The notes below the pieces were generated by a model, which had not been told where the DNA came from, made no database searches, and saw only the letters and a list, made by a program, of their open reading frames with translations. Below are positions 1 to 8,638 of a stretch of DNA of 64,000 nt, one piece after another. This stretch comes from Eubacteriales bacterium (lineage in GTDB: Bacteria; Bacillota; Clostridia; Lachnospirales; Lachnospiraceae). A program made the translations under genes and the position numbers. Every line of letters starts with the position of its first letter. Position 1 is the first letter of the stretch. Location: the NCBI GenBank assembly GCA_030524545.1, contig JAUNGM010000006.1:62001-126000 (forward strand), in the 5' to 3' direction.

Positions 1-632
1 TCCAGTTTACCGCTGTTCATCAGTGCCACACGGTTGCAGAGGGACTGCGCCTCTTCGATATAATGGGTAGTCAAGAGGATAGTCAGGTTCTTTTCATTTA
101 GCTGACGGAGAAGATTCCACATCTGCCTGCGGGAAAGAGGATCCATTCCTGCAGTTGGCTCGTCCAGAAGAAGGATTTCCGGTTCCGTAAGAAGGGCACG
201 GCATACCATCAGCTTGCGCTTCATACCGCCGGAGAGCTTTCGGACAGTTCGTTTGCGGTAATCGATGAGGCCGCAGAATTCCAGCAGTTCTTCCGTGCGT
301 TCCCGAATCTGCCTCAGCGGCATAAAATAAAGACGGCCCTGATATTCCATGATCTCATCCATATTCATATCCTGGCGCATGGAATACTCCTGGGTGATGA
401 CGCTGAGCTTTCTTTTCAGGTCAGGGCGTTTTCTGGTGAGGGTCTGGCCGTCGATGAGGATTTCTCCGGCTGTTGGAAGCAGCAGGGTAGACAGCATGCT
501 GATAGTCGTTGTTTTGCCCGCACCATTAGGGCCGAGAAGGCCGAAGAATTCTCCTGTTTCAATTTTCAGGCTCAGAGAGTCCACAGCCGTAAAATCATCA
601 AATTTTTTTGTAAGATTTCTGATTTCTATCAT
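1..632 (-). CDS. ABC transporter ATP-binding protein (partial, C-terminus off the window)
   Basis: This ATPase would power an ABC exporter whose permease lies outside the window. The minus-strand reading starts at ATG 632 (MIEIRNLTKKF) and runs off the left edge after about 210 codons. Visible motifs are the Walker A loop GPNGAGKTTT at about residue 37, a Q-loop (ITQEYS), the signature LSGGMKRKL, Walker B ILLLDEPTAGMDP and the switch histidine in TTHYIEEA. This arrangement is typical of the CcmA/multidrug/DrrA exporter class. A TATAAT/TTGAAA promoter with a 17-base spacer lies just upstream. The substrate cannot be read from the ATPase alone. It is divergent from a secreted surface protein, but a functional link is unproven. 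Confidence 0.93.
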   Translation of the reverse strand, partial: MIEIRNLTKKFDDFTAVDSLSLKIETGEFFGLLGPNGAGKTTTISMLSTLLLPTAGEILIDGQTLTRKRPDLKRKLSVITQEYSMRQDMNMDEIMEYQGRLYFMPLRQIRERTEELLEFCGLIDYRKRTVRKLSGGMKRKLMVCRALLTEPEILLLDEPTAGMDPLSRRQMWNLLRQLNEKNLTILLTTHYIEEAQSLCNRVALMNSGKL

Positions 633-671
633 TCCTTGGAACTATGCTCCTTTGTAAAAAAATTCCTTACT

Positions 672-700
672 ATTATACTCTCCTGTATCTTTTTTTTCAA
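672..700 (-). promoter_or_regulatory. Sigma-A-type promoter of the ABC ATPase gene
   Basis: On the minus strand TTGAAA (695-700) is followed after 17 bases by TATAAT (672-677), about 40 bases before the start codon at 632. Confidence 0.65.
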
Positions 701-771
701 TGGAAGACAAAGAATTCTTTATGAATGTAAATGACCGGAAAGTTTAGCGTAATTTTAGCGGTCAGCAATTC

Positions 772-800
772 TTTACATTGCAGGATCAGTATGCTATATT
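772..800 (+). promoter_or_regulatory. Sigma-A-type promoter of the secreted two-domain protein gene
   Basis: TTTACA (772-777), a 17-base spacer and TATATT (795-800), 35 bases before the ATG at 836. Confidence 0.55.
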
Positions 801-835
801 TACTGACATAGGTTAAAAAAAGACAGGTGGAGATT

Positions 836-1984
836 ATGAGGAAAACAAAATTTTATTTCTGTGAAATGGCGCTCTGTATGGCAATATCAGTGATCATGCC
901 TGCTGTAGTGTCGGGGGCAGAAGAGAAATACAGTAAGACGGCATCTTCGGAGGAACAGGTGTCCAACACACAAACCGTAGGGAAATATGGAATGCTCCCG
1001 ATCTATGGAAGAGATGTGAAGGATGGTACCTATGAGATAGAGGTGGAATCCAGTTCTTCCATGTTCCGGATCATAGAAGCTCAGTTAATGGTGGAAGATC
1101 AGGAGATGGAAGCGGTCATTACTTTGAGCGGGACGGGTTATCTGAAGCTGTTTATGGGAACGGGCGAGGAAGCAGCCGGAGCAGATGACGGGGAATACAT
1201 TGGTTTTGAGGAGGATGCGGACGGAATGTATACGTATACCATTCCGGTGGAAGCGTTGGATAAAGAACTGCACTGTGCTGCTTACAGCAAAAGAAAAGAA
1301 CAGTGGTATGACCGTGTGATCTTATTTGATGCGTCATCACTGCCGGACGATACCCTGAAGGTGGAGCTTCCGGATTATGAAAAAATTGAGAAAGCACTGG
1401 AAGCCTATAAGGAAGCGGGGGAAGCTTCGTCTGTCCGGACTGAGGAGAGCGAAGAGACTGCGGAAAACACAGAGAATGCAGGAGAAACAGAGACAAAAGC
1501 GGAACAGTCCGTTGAAGCAGGGGCTCTTTCTCCGTTTGAGCCGGTTTCTGTAGCGAAAGAGGACGGAGTGTATGCCATAGAAGTCACCCTGACCGGAGGA
1601 AGCGGAAAGGCAAGTGTCAATTCCCCCACATATCTTACTGTCAAAGAAGGAAAAGGCTACGCCAGGATCCAGTGGAGCAGTTCCAATTACGATTACATGA
1701 TCGTAGGGGGAGAGAAGTATCTGAATGAAAGCGAGGAAGGCGGTTATTCTACTTTTACCATTCCTATTTCCGTCATGGATGAGGAAATGCCGGTAATCGC
1801 AGATACCACTGCAATGGGAGAACCCCATGAGGTAGCGTATGCATTGACCTTCTATGAAGAATCCATTGGTTCTAAAAGCCAAATGCCTCAGGAGGGAGCC
1901 AAGAGAGTGGTTGCCATTGCCATGGTAATTATTGTGGGAGGCGGCATCCTGAATCACTTTATCAATAAAAAGAAACGCGTATAA
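836..1984 (+). CDS. Secreted, membrane-anchored protein with two related beta-rich domains
   Basis: I do not assign a function. The 382-residue product has an N-terminal signal peptide (hydrophobic to about residue 25, ending VVSGAEE), a first beta-rich domain at about residues 45-165, an acidic Glu/Thr/Ala-rich linker (about 190-225), a second domain at about 235-340, and one C-terminal membrane helix followed by the basic tail NKKKRV. Both domains share a DGxYxIEV opening and a later xYTIPVxxxD segment, so they look like an internal duplication. The lengths and strand pattern recall NEAT-like sandwich domains of Gram-positive surface proteins, but this is only a guess. Start: GTG 827 is in frame, but ATG 836 follows AGGTGG at the right distance. 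A bidirectional hairpin terminator follows. Confidence 0.8.
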   Translation: MRKTKFYFCEMALCMAISVIMPAVVSGAEEKYSKTASSEEQVSNTQTVGKYGMLPIYGRDVKDGTYEIEVESSSSMFRIIEAQLMVEDQEMEAVITLSGTGYLKLFMGTGEEAAGADDGEYIGFEEDADGMYTYTIPVEALDKELHCAAYSKRKEQWYDRVILFDASSLPDDTLKVELPDYEKIEKALEAYKEAGEASSVRTEESEETAENTENAGETETKAEQSVEAGALSPFEPVSVAKEDGVYAIEVTLTGGSGKASVNSPTYLTVKEGKGYARIQWSSSNYDYMIVGGEKYLNESEEGGYSTFTIPISVMDEEMPVIADTTAMGEPHEVAYALTFYEESIGSKSQMPQEGAKRVVAIAMVIIVGGGILNHFINKKKRV

Positions 1985-2010
1985 GTAATAAAAATTAAGG
2001 AGCTATTCAG

Positions 2011-2064
2011 AAAAACAGGCAGAGTCCCTTCTCTTTGTAAGAAGGAAACTCCGCCTGTTTTATT
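2011..2064. terminator. Bidirectional intrinsic terminator
   Basis: A long inverted repeat whose outer arms are AAACAGGCAGAGT and ACTCCGCCTGTTT, with A and T tracts on the two sides. It serves the plus-strand surface-protein gene and the convergent symporter gene. Confidence 0.85.
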
Positions 2065-2081
2065 GTTTGATAACGAATAGA

Positions 2082-3302
2082 TTATAAATCGATACTGATA
2101 TTCTGCTCCTTGATGTTATGCTTTTTGGCATAGCCGGTAAGGATCAGGGTCAGGGCACCGTCGCCGGTAACGTTGCATGCCGTTCCGAAGCTGTCCTGAA
2201 GAGCGAAGATGGTAAGCATAAGCGCCGTACCTGCATCGTCAAATAACAGAACGCCTGTGATGATGCCGAGAGAGGCCATAACCGTACCGCCCGGAACGCC
2301 GGGTGCGCCGATGGCAAAAATGCCAAGGAGTACACAGAAGAGTACCATAGTTCCAACGGACGGCATAGAGCCGTACAGGATCTTGGAAATGGTCATACAG
2401 AAGAACACCTCTGTCAAAACGGAGCCGCAGAGATGAATGTTGGCAAACAGCGGAATGCCGAACTGTACCATATCTTTGCGGAGCGGTTTGGCCTTACCTG
2501 CACACTGGAGGGCAACTGCAAGAGTAGCGGCAGAGGACATGGTACCTACTGCGGTCAGATAAGCCGGTCCGTAATGTCTGACAACATCCATCGGATTTTC
2601 TTTGGAGTAGATGCCTGCAAGAACATAGAGCAGGGTCATCCAGATAAAGTGTCCGATGAGTACGATTACAATTACCTGTATAAATACAGGAAGCTGTTTG
2701 GTAATGGATCCTTCGTAAGCAAGGCCGCAGAATGTGAAGCCGATGAAGATCGGAAGGATCGGGATGATGATCTTGGATACCAGGGAAAGGACGATTTTCT
2801 GGAATTCATCTAAAATACCGGTGATCAGTTTGGCTTTGTTCCATGTAGCTGCAAGTCCGACCATAACAGAGAATACCAATGCGCTCATGACAGACATGAT
2901 CTGCGGGATGGCAAGCTCAAAAACAACGTCCGGAAGCTCCTTCAGTCCCTCTACATCTGTGACGATAGAAAGGTGAGGAATCAGGGCATATCCGGATGCC
3001 ATAGAAAACAGTGCTGCTCCAAGAGAAGACACATAAGCAATCAGGATAGCAACACCAAGCATACGGGAAGCATTGTTTCCAAGCTTCGTAATGGAAGGCG
3101 CAATAAATCCGATAATGATCAGCGGAACACAGAAGTTGATCACCTGTCCAAGAATATATTTCAAAGTAACAACAACATTCAGGATTGCCTGGGTAAGGCC
3201 GGAGCCATCCGTTGCATTCAGAAGCAATCCGATTACAATACCGAGAATAACGCCAACCAGAAGCTTAAATGGCAGGCTGCTGAAAAAACTATTTTTCTTC
3301 AT
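2082..3302 (-). CDS. Dicarboxylate/amino acid:cation symporter (DAACS family)
   Basis: A 406-residue integral membrane protein with about eight hydrophobic helices. It fits the sodium/proton-coupled dicarboxylate or amino-acid symporter family (GltP/SstT/DctA type). Family marks are the amphipathic region with GVPGGTVMAS and the C-terminal GDGALTLIL segment, where D and N/T residues form the substrate and sodium sites. Start: ATG 3302 preceded by AAGGGGGA is preferred over the upstream in-frame ATG 3329. It lies 20 bases downstream of a cysteine-desulfidase-like gene in the same direction. This suggests it imports the substrate of that enzyme (an amino acid such as serine, threonine or cysteine), but the specificity is inferred from context only. 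Confidence 0.9.
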   Translation of the reverse strand: MKKNSFFSSLPFKLLVGVILGIVIGLLLNATDGSGLTQAILNVVVTLKYILGQVINFCVPLIIIGFIAPSITKLGNNASRMLGVAILIAYVSSLGAALFSMASGYALIPHLSIVTDVEGLKELPDVVFELAIPQIMSVMSALVFSVMVGLAATWNKAKLITGILDEFQKIVLSLVSKIIIPILPIFIGFTFCGLAYEGSITKQLPVFIQVIVIVLIGHFIWMTLLYVLAGIYSKENPMDVVRHYGPAYLTAVGTMSSAATLAVALQCAGKAKPLRKDMVQFGIPLFANIHLCGSVLTEVFFCMTISKILYGSMPSVGTMVLFCVLLGIFAIGAPGVPGGTVMASLGIITGVLLFDDAGTALMLTIFALQDSFGTACNVTGDGALTLILTGYAKKHNIKEQNISIDL

Positions 3303-3322
3303 AAAAAAATCCCCCTTAAAAA

Positions 3323-4615
3323 TTAACATTCCTGATCGATATCTACACGGTCGATCATGACATTCAGAATTTCCGTATCAGTCCCGCGCATACCTACACG
3401 GCCGATATAGCCCATGCTCTTAATGGTTTCTTCCACATCTCCCTTGATGATTCCTTCACCGGGAAGGAAGCTCTTATTCTGGATGCTTAAGTTGAATGCC
3501 ATTAATGCCGCATCCACGGAAGTAGCAATTTTGGCAGCACAGGAAGGCTTCGCGCCGTCACAGACAATGCCGCCGATATTACCCAGTGTATTGATGATCG
3601 TCAGGGATACCTGCTGATAGCTGCCGCCGTACATATACGTAATTCCGGCGCCTGCGCCGCAGGCCGCACTGACGGCACCGCAGTAAGCGGAAAGGCTGCC
3701 TATGTAGTATTTCTGGTGAATGGCAACCAGATTGCTCACAACCAGTGAGCGGAACATTTTTTCTCTGGATACTTCCCATTCCTCCGCGTAAGCGATGACC
3801 GGCAGGGAAACGGTCATCCCCTGATTGCCGCTGCCTGAATTAATGACTACAGGCATGGAACAGCCGCCCATTCTGGCGTCGCTGCCGGCTGCCGCACGGG
3901 CACAGGCCCTTGTAGTGACACCTTTGCCCCAGACATGCATCAGGGTCTTCCCGATCTGGGCACCGTAATTGTTGTCCAGTCCTTCCTGGGAAATAGCGGT
4001 GTTCATTTTTACCTGACGGCCGATGACCTCTTCAATGTCCTCCATTCTTACCTGGTCTGCAAAATCCAGGATGTCTTTTACGGTTAACGTGGATTTGTCC
4101 ACGCCGGCATCCTCGTCCTCGGCTTCCGCCGGCTGCTCCAGCAGGATATTGCCGTCTTTCACGATCCTCGTGATGTTTGTGTGCTGGTTTACAATGGTTA
4201 CTTCTGCGTAGTGGCCGTCTTTGATGACCCTGGCAGTGATGTAAAGGTTGGCAACATTTTCCACAAGGGAACAGGAACAGACATGCTGTTCGACAAGTTC
4301 TCTGGTCCTTTGGATATGTTCCGGGGTGATGTTTTCCAGAACTTCCAGAGCCTTGTCTGCGTTGCCGCCTACCGCACCGAGAACGGCTGCTACATCGATT
4401 CCCTTCATCCCGCCGGAATTGGGTACCGTAACGCCTTTGACATTCTTGATGATATTGCCGCTGCAGCTCATCTCAATGGTGTCAGGGAATTCTCCAAGGA
4501 TCTGACAGGCCTTGGCAGATGCGTAGGCAATAGCAATCGGTTCCGTACAGCCAAGGGCCGGAACGAGCTCATGCTTCAGAATGTTCAGATAGTTAGCATA
4601 AAGTGCAGAATCCAT
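3323..4615 (-). CDS. L-cysteine desulfidase / serine dehydratase-alpha-like protein (CyuA family)
   Basis: A 430-residue cytoplasmic protein of the UPF0597/CyuA family, related to the alpha subunit of iron-sulfur L-serine dehydratase. Characterised members use an oxygen-sensitive [4Fe-4S] cluster to degrade L-cysteine to pyruvate, ammonia and sulfide. The family opening PALGCTEP carries Cys23. Other conserved parts are SGNIIKN, the glycine-rich GGCSMPVVINSGSGNQG, CGAVSAACGAGAG and the late CDGAKPSCAAK; these cysteines are the likely cluster ligands. Start: MDSALYANY at 4615 has a strong GGAGAGGAG site; an in-frame ATG at 4633 overlaps that site. It is first in an operon with the downstream symporter, which fits uptake plus catabolism of a sulfur or hydroxy amino acid. 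Confidence 0.88.
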   Translation of the reverse strand: MDSALYANYLNILKHELVPALGCTEPIAIAYASAKACQILGEFPDTIEMSCSGNIIKNVKGVTVPNSGGMKGIDVAAVLGAVGGNADKALEVLENITPEHIQRTRELVEQHVCSCSLVENVANLYITARVIKDGHYAEVTIVNQHTNITRIVKDGNILLEQPAEAEDEDAGVDKSTLTVKDILDFADQVRMEDIEEVIGRQVKMNTAISQEGLDNNYGAQIGKTLMHVWGKGVTTRACARAAAGSDARMGGCSMPVVINSGSGNQGMTVSLPVIAYAEEWEVSREKMFRSLVVSNLVAIHQKYYIGSLSAYCGAVSAACGAGAGITYMYGGSYQQVSLTIINTLGNIGGIVCDGAKPSCAAKIATSVDAALMAFNLSIQNKSFLPGEGIIKGDVEETIKSMGYIGRVGMRGTDTEILNVMIDRVDIDQEC

Positions 4616-4658
4616 CTCGCTTCTCCTCTCCATTATTTGTGCAAAGCACTATGCAGTT

Positions 4659-4687
4659 ATTATAATATATTGGGAGAAAAACCTCAA
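4659..4687 (-). promoter_or_regulatory. Promoter of the desulfidase-symporter operon
   Basis: On the minus strand TTGAGG (4682-4687), 17 bases, TATAAT (4659-4664), about 44 bases upstream of the start at 4615. Confidence 0.6.
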
Positions 4688-4701
4688 TCTTTAATAAATT
4701 A

Positions 4702-4730
4702 TTTACAAAAAATGTTTTTTTTGCTATCCT
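4702..4730 (+). promoter_or_regulatory. Promoter of the XdhC-hydE gene pair
   Basis: TTTACA (4702-4707), a 17-base spacer and TATCCT (4725-4730), divergent from the desulfidase promoter. Confidence 0.5.
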
Positions 4731-4780
4731 AAAAACAGAGAATTCAGAAAATATATGTTGTTGTTTGGAGAGTAAGTGAG

Positions 4781-5821
4781 ATGTATCGTACGATTTATGA
4801 ACTGCTGGAACAAACAGGAAGAGTGAAATCGGCTGTGATTCTTTCCGGGGCACGGGCGGGATGCAGATGTATTTATACAGAGGAAAACGGAATATGGACA
4901 GAATCGGAATGCGGGAAGAACCGGACACAGGTATCCGGCTCTGCGAAGGAACAGGCAGATGCGGACTGGTCACCTTATGAAGAGCTGATTCGACAGACGG
5001 AAGAAACCAGAATTCTCAGGACAGAAGGCGGAGAAATCCTGGTAGAGATTTTTCAGAAAAATCCCCGTATGATCATTCTTGGCGGAGGCCATGTGTCCTG
5101 CCCTACGGCTCATCTTGGAAAGATGCTTGGATTTCAGGTGACCGTAATGGATGACAGGGAGGAGTTTCTGACACAGGAGCGGTTTCCGGATGCAGATGAA
5201 CGGATTCTGGGGACTTTTGAAGAGCTTTCGGACAAAATCCCTCCATACGGGAATGCCTACTATATTGTTGTGACAAGGGGCCATGCAGGTGATTCCCTTT
5301 GTGCCAGGCAGATTTTGAGAAGGCCCTATGTGTATTTCGGCATGATCGGCAGCAGAACCAAGGTGCGCCTTACCAGAGAAAAATTACTGGAGGAAGGTTT
5401 TACGAAAGAGCAGCTTGATACGATTCATGCCCCCATCGGCCTTCCCATCGGCGGACAGCTTCCGGAGGAGATTGCCATCAGCATTGCGGCGGAGATTGTC
5501 CAGGTGAAAAACCGCCGCTATGCAGCATTTTCGGATGATAAGATCGGAAAAGAAGTTCTGTCAGGAAAACATGGAATCATGATGACGATCATCAAAAAGA
5601 CAGGTTCTTCTCCAAGAGGAATCGGGAGCAAGATGTTTCTGGGAGAGAACGGAAGCCTGTATGGAAGTATCGGCGGAGGAAGTGTGGAGTATGAAGCTAT
5701 GAAACATGCTGTAACAGTTACGTCTTCAGAAATACAGGCATACAATCTTTCTATCAATGATGACAGGAACCTGGGGATGATCTGCGGCGGAAACGTAGAG
5801 GTCTTTTTTGAAAGAATCTGA
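4781..5821 (+). CDS. XdhC/CoxI-family protein with inverted domain order
   Basis: A 346-residue protein of the XdhC family, whose members help insert sulfurated molybdenum cofactor into hydroxylases. Residues about 95-240 form the Rossmann-type XdhC_C domain: ILGGGHVSCP, then YYIVVTRGHAGD, GMIGSRTK and the late HAPIGLPIGGQLPEEIAISI. The C-terminal 85 residues carry the other family domain: a K-x-GSSPRGIGSKM motif, GSIGGGSVE and a final MICGGNVEVFFE. In classic XdhC the CoxI-type domain comes first; here it is last. No molybdenum hydroxylase lies nearby. The gene is followed after 27 bases by hydE, so the two are probably co-transcribed. Confidence 0.85.
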   Translation: MYRTIYELLEQTGRVKSAVILSGARAGCRCIYTEENGIWTESECGKNRTQVSGSAKEQADADWSPYEELIRQTEETRILRTEGGEILVEIFQKNPRMIILGGGHVSCPTAHLGKMLGFQVTVMDDREEFLTQERFPDADERILGTFEELSDKIPPYGNAYYIVVTRGHAGDSLCARQILRRPYVYFGMIGSRTKVRLTREKLLEEGFTKEQLDTIHAPIGLPIGGQLPEEIAISIAAEIVQVKNRRYAAFSDDKIGKEVLSGKHGIMMTIIKKTGSSPRGIGSKMFLGENGSLYGSIGGGSVEYEAMKHAVTVTSSEIQAYNLSINDDRNLGMICGGNVEVFFERI

Positions 5822-5848
5822 GAAAGCAAAGCTTTCGGGAGAAAACAA

Positions 5849-6886
5849 ATGAGAGAATATATTGATAAGCTTTATGAGACACAGAGCCTGACAAGGGAGG
5901 AGTTTTTCGGTCTACTTGCCAACCGCAGCGAAGAGACTGACGCATACGCCGGAAAACTGGCATGTCAGGTGCGCCAAAGAGAGTATGGAGACAGGATTTT
6001 TATCAGAGGCCTGATCGAATTTACCAATTATTGCAAAAATGACTGCTATTACTGCGGGATTCGGAGAAGCAATTCCAATGTCCAGAGATATCGGCTGAAT
6101 GAGGAAGACATTCTTGAATGCTGCCGGGAAGGATATGCCCTTGGATTTCGGACATTTGTGCTGCAGGGCGGGGAAGACGGGTATTATCATGAAGAACGGA
6201 TGGTCGGACTGATCAAAGCAATTAAAAAGGAATATCCGGACTGTGCCCTGACGTTATCGGTCGGTGAAAAAAAGGAAGAGGTATACAGAGCCTACCGGGA
6301 AGCCGGGGCAGACCGTTATCTTCTGCGCCATGAAACAGCAGATGAAGAGCATTATAGAAAGCTGCATCCGAAGGAACTTTCCGGCGCACGCAGGAAGGAA
6401 TGTCTGAAAACGCTGAAAAAACTGGGGTTTCAGACCGGTGCAGGATTTATGGTCGGTTCTCCTTATCAGACAACGGATACTCTGGTGGAAGATTTCCTGT
6501 TTCTGAAAGAACTGGATCCGCAGATGGTGGGGATCGGTCCCTTTATTTCCCACAAAGACACACCGTTTCGGGATGAAGCAAACGGAATACTTGCAGATAC
6601 GCTTTTTTATCTGGCACTGCTGCGGTTGATGCTGCCAAAGGTTCTTTTGCCTGCTACGACAGCCCTCGGTACGATTCATCCCAGGGGCCGGGAGATGGGA
6701 GTCCTGTCAGGAGCCAATGTGGTCATGCCGAATCTCTCTCCCGTTGCAGTAAGGAAAAAATATCAGCTTTATGACGGCAAGATCTGTACAGGTGATGAGG
6801 CTTCCGAATGTATCGGATGTATGAAGCGGAGAATGGAGCGGATCGGATGCCGCATTGTTACGGACCGTGGAGACTATAAAGGTTAA
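5849..6886 (+). CDS. hydE: [FeFe] hydrogenase H-cluster radical SAM maturase HydE
   Basis: A 345-residue radical SAM enzyme needed to build the dithiomethylamine/Fe(CO)(CN) part of the H-cluster of [FeFe] hydrogenases. The radical SAM cysteines are C62-x3-C66-x2-C69 in NYCKNDCYYCG. The following RYRLNEEDILECC and LQGGED segments are typical of the HydE/BioB-like barrel, and the late segment AVRKKYQLYDGK fits HydE. Length matches the family (about 350). It sits in an operon behind the XdhC-like gene, roughly 34 kb from the two [FeFe] hydrogenases in this window, which are its expected clients. HydF and HydG are not seen here. ThiH- or PylB-like proteins are the nearest alternatives. Confidence 0.93.
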   Translation: MREYIDKLYETQSLTREEFFGLLANRSEETDAYAGKLACQVRQREYGDRIFIRGLIEFTNYCKNDCYYCGIRRSNSNVQRYRLNEEDILECCREGYALGFRTFVLQGGEDGYYHEERMVGLIKAIKKEYPDCALTLSVGEKKEEVYRAYREAGADRYLLRHETADEEHYRKLHPKELSGARRKECLKTLKKLGFQTGAGFMVGSPYQTTDTLVEDFLFLKELDPQMVGIGPFISHKDTPFRDEANGILADTLFYLALLRLMLPKVLLPATTALGTIHPRGREMGVLSGANVVMPNLSPVAVRKKYQLYDGKICTGDEASECIGCMKRRMERIGCRIVTDRGDYKG

Positions 6887-7026
6887 AAAATCCGGGGCGG
6901 ACTTATCCCGGATAGTAATCGTTCGGTTATGTTTATGCCGAAGGCAATCCGGAATGAATTTTGGTCTCGTTACTGAGAACGGAGTGATCAGTAACACATC
7001 GTTCGGACATATCTATGAAAAAATAC

Positions 7027-7056
7027 TTGCACAACATGGTATAAATAAGGTATAGT
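7027..7056 (+). promoter_or_regulatory. Promoter of the SH3 lipoprotein gene
   Basis: TTGCAC (7027-7032), an 18-base spacer and TATAGT (7051-7056), about 60 bases before ATG 7117. The 140 bases between hydE and this promoter hold no convincing gene. Confidence 0.55.
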
Positions 7057-7116
7057 GGTAGATATGAATGAATTATGCTTGAAAGACAGCGATGTGTTTT
7101 CAAAGGAGGAAATATC

Positions 7117-7596
7117 ATGAAGAAATATGGACTGCTGATTTTGCTGCTGGGAATGATCTTTTGCATTCCGGGCTGCGGGTTTGATGACGGAGGGGAAGAT
7201 ATTACCGTTACCATCATCAAGGCTACACCGACCCCGGAACCGACCCCCACTCCGGAAGTGACACCGACCCCGGAAGTGACACCTACTCCGGAACCGGTGA
7301 TCGAACAGACAGCCAGCGGTGTTAATATTGAAAAGAAAGAGGGCACCTACTATGCCACAACAGATCTGAATCTCCGTACGGACTGCAGTGCGGAAGCGGA
7401 ATTTATCGTTTCCGTTCCGGCAGGTACTGCGCTGACCAGCACAGGTGTCAGTGACAACGGCTGGATTGAGGTTTCTTATAACGGAACGGTCTGCTATGCG
7501 AGCGGGGATTATGTAACACAGACAGATTCTGCTGCCGCAGCGGCAGATCAGGCAGCGGCTGAACAGGCACCGGCAGATGCGGCCGCAGCACAATAA
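7117..7596 (+). CDS. Lipoprotein with Thr-Pro-Glu repeat linker and SH3-like domain
   Basis: A 159-residue predicted lipoprotein. The signal peptide ends in CIPGC, so Cys20 would be lipidated. A linker of TPxP repeats (TPTPEPTPTPEV and similar, about residues 35-60) acts as a stiff spacer across the wall. Residues about 80-135 (YYATTDLNLRTDCSAEAEF to GTVCYASGDYVT) match a bacterial SH3 (SH3_3) domain, which usually binds cell-wall peptides. The C-terminus is an Ala/Gln-rich low-complexity tail. Start: ATG 7117 has AAAGGAGG upstream; the longer in-frame start at 7075 lacks one. Own promoter and terminator indicate a single-gene unit. Function beyond wall association is unknown. Confidence 0.85.
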   Translation: MKKYGLLILLLGMIFCIPGCGFDDGGEDITVTIIKATPTPEPTPTPEVTPTPEVTPTPEPVIEQTASGVNIEKKEGTYYATTDLNLRTDCSAEAEFIVSVPAGTALTSTGVSDNGWIEVSYNGTVCYASGDYVTQTDSAAAAADQAAAEQAPADAAAAQ

Positions 7597-7611
7597 ATCA
7601 TAAAACAGGAA

Positions 7612-7640
7612 AACTGAGGCGATTGTCCTCAGTTTTTTTG
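7612..7640 (+). terminator. Intrinsic terminator after the lipoprotein gene
   Basis: AACTGAGG, a 7-base loop and CCTCAGTT followed by a T run. Confidence 0.9.
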
Positions 7641-7663
7641 TAGAAAGAGAGGAGGCAGCGGAT

Positions 7664-8638
7664 ATGAGAGAAAAAGCAGATCTGCATCTGCATTTGGACG
7701 GTTCACTTTCCGTTTCTCTGGTTCAGCGCCTTTTGGCAGAGAGCGGGGAAACTCCGGATACGGAACAATTGAAGAACATGCTGATGGTTCCGGCAGATTG
7801 CCGTAACCTTACAGACTATCTGAAATGCTTTGATCTGCCTGTGAGAATCCTGCAAAGCAGGCAGGCGCTTTGTGCCGCAGGTGAGGATTTGACGGAAAGG
7901 CTTGGAAAACAGGGCCTGACCTATGCGGAAATCCGTTTTGCTCCGCAGCTTCATACAGAACGGGGGCTTACACAGGAAATGGCAGTGGAGGCTGTCAGTG
8001 AAGGAATTGGGAACGGGCTTAAGAAATGTCCCGGGCTTCGGGCGGGGCTTTTATTGTGTATGATGGTGACAGGGGAGCCAAAAGCAAATGAGGAGACAGC
8101 GGAACTGGCATGCGCCCTGAAAGGACAAGGGGTTGCAGGGCTGGATCTTGCTGGTGCGGAAGGTGCTGTTCCGATGGAAACTTTCCGGCCGTTTTTTCGG
8201 AAAGCGTATGCGATGGATGTGCCTTTTACGATTCATGCAGGAGAGTGCGGAGATTATGAAAATATCCGAACTGCGGTTTCTTTTGGTGCAAGAAGGATTG
8301 GACATGGATGTGCGGCGCAATATTCAGAGGAATGTATGGAGCTTCTTAAACGCGAGGGCATCCTGCTGGAAATGTGCCCGACAAGCAATCTGCAGACCAG
8401 AGCTGTCAATCGTATAGGGGAACATCCCATAAGAAAATTTTTTGACCGCGGCATCCGTGTATCTGTAAATACAGATAATATGACAGTTTCCTGTACGGAT
8501 CTTGAGCAGGAGTATGCGCTTTTAAAGACTGCTTTCGGATTTACGGAGAATGAAATCAGGCAAATGAACCAGTGGGCCTGCGAAGCCGGATTCGCTCACT
8601 GTACTAGTACAACGAAAAATAAATTTCTGATACATTGA
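7664..8638 (+). CDS. add: Adenosine deaminase, C-terminal end supplied by an inserted repeat
   Basis: A 324-residue zinc enzyme that would convert adenosine (or deoxyadenosine) to inosine plus ammonia in purine salvage. The metal site HLHLDGS has H8 and H10, followed by HAGECGDY (metal histidine and catalytic glutamate), RIGHGCA and VNTDN near residue 275. A fragment EMCPTSNLQT is also diagnostic. The last ten codons (STTKNKFLIH and the stop) lie inside one arm of the palindromic element at 8604-8768, so the native C-terminus was probably replaced on insertion. The catalytic core ends before that point, so activity is likely kept. Adenine deaminase of the same superfamily is an alternative. 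Confidence 0.9.
   Translation: MREKADLHLHLDGSLSVSLVQRLLAESGETPDTEQLKNMLMVPADCRNLTDYLKCFDLPVRILQSRQALCAAGEDLTERLGKQGLTYAEIRFAPQLHTERGLTQEMAVEAVSEGIGNGLKKCPGLRAGLLLCMMVTGEPKANEETAELACALKGQGVAGLDLAGAEGAVPMETFRPFFRKAYAMDVPFTIHAGECGDYENIRTAVSFGARRIGHGCAAQYSEECMELLKREGILLEMCPTSNLQTRAVNRIGEHPIRKFFDRGIRVSVNTDNMTVSCTDLEQEYALLKTAFGFTENEIRQMNQWACEAGFAHCTSTTKNKFLIH

Noticed and set aside
1337-1957. 206-codon minus-strand ORF opposite the secreted protein
   Set aside because: Shadow frame with no RBS and no protein-like pattern; the plus-strand gene has signal peptide and domains.
7230-7300. CRISPR-like or tandem DNA repeat
   Set aside because: The regular pattern is the coding sequence of the Thr-Pro-Glu linker of a lipoprotein.
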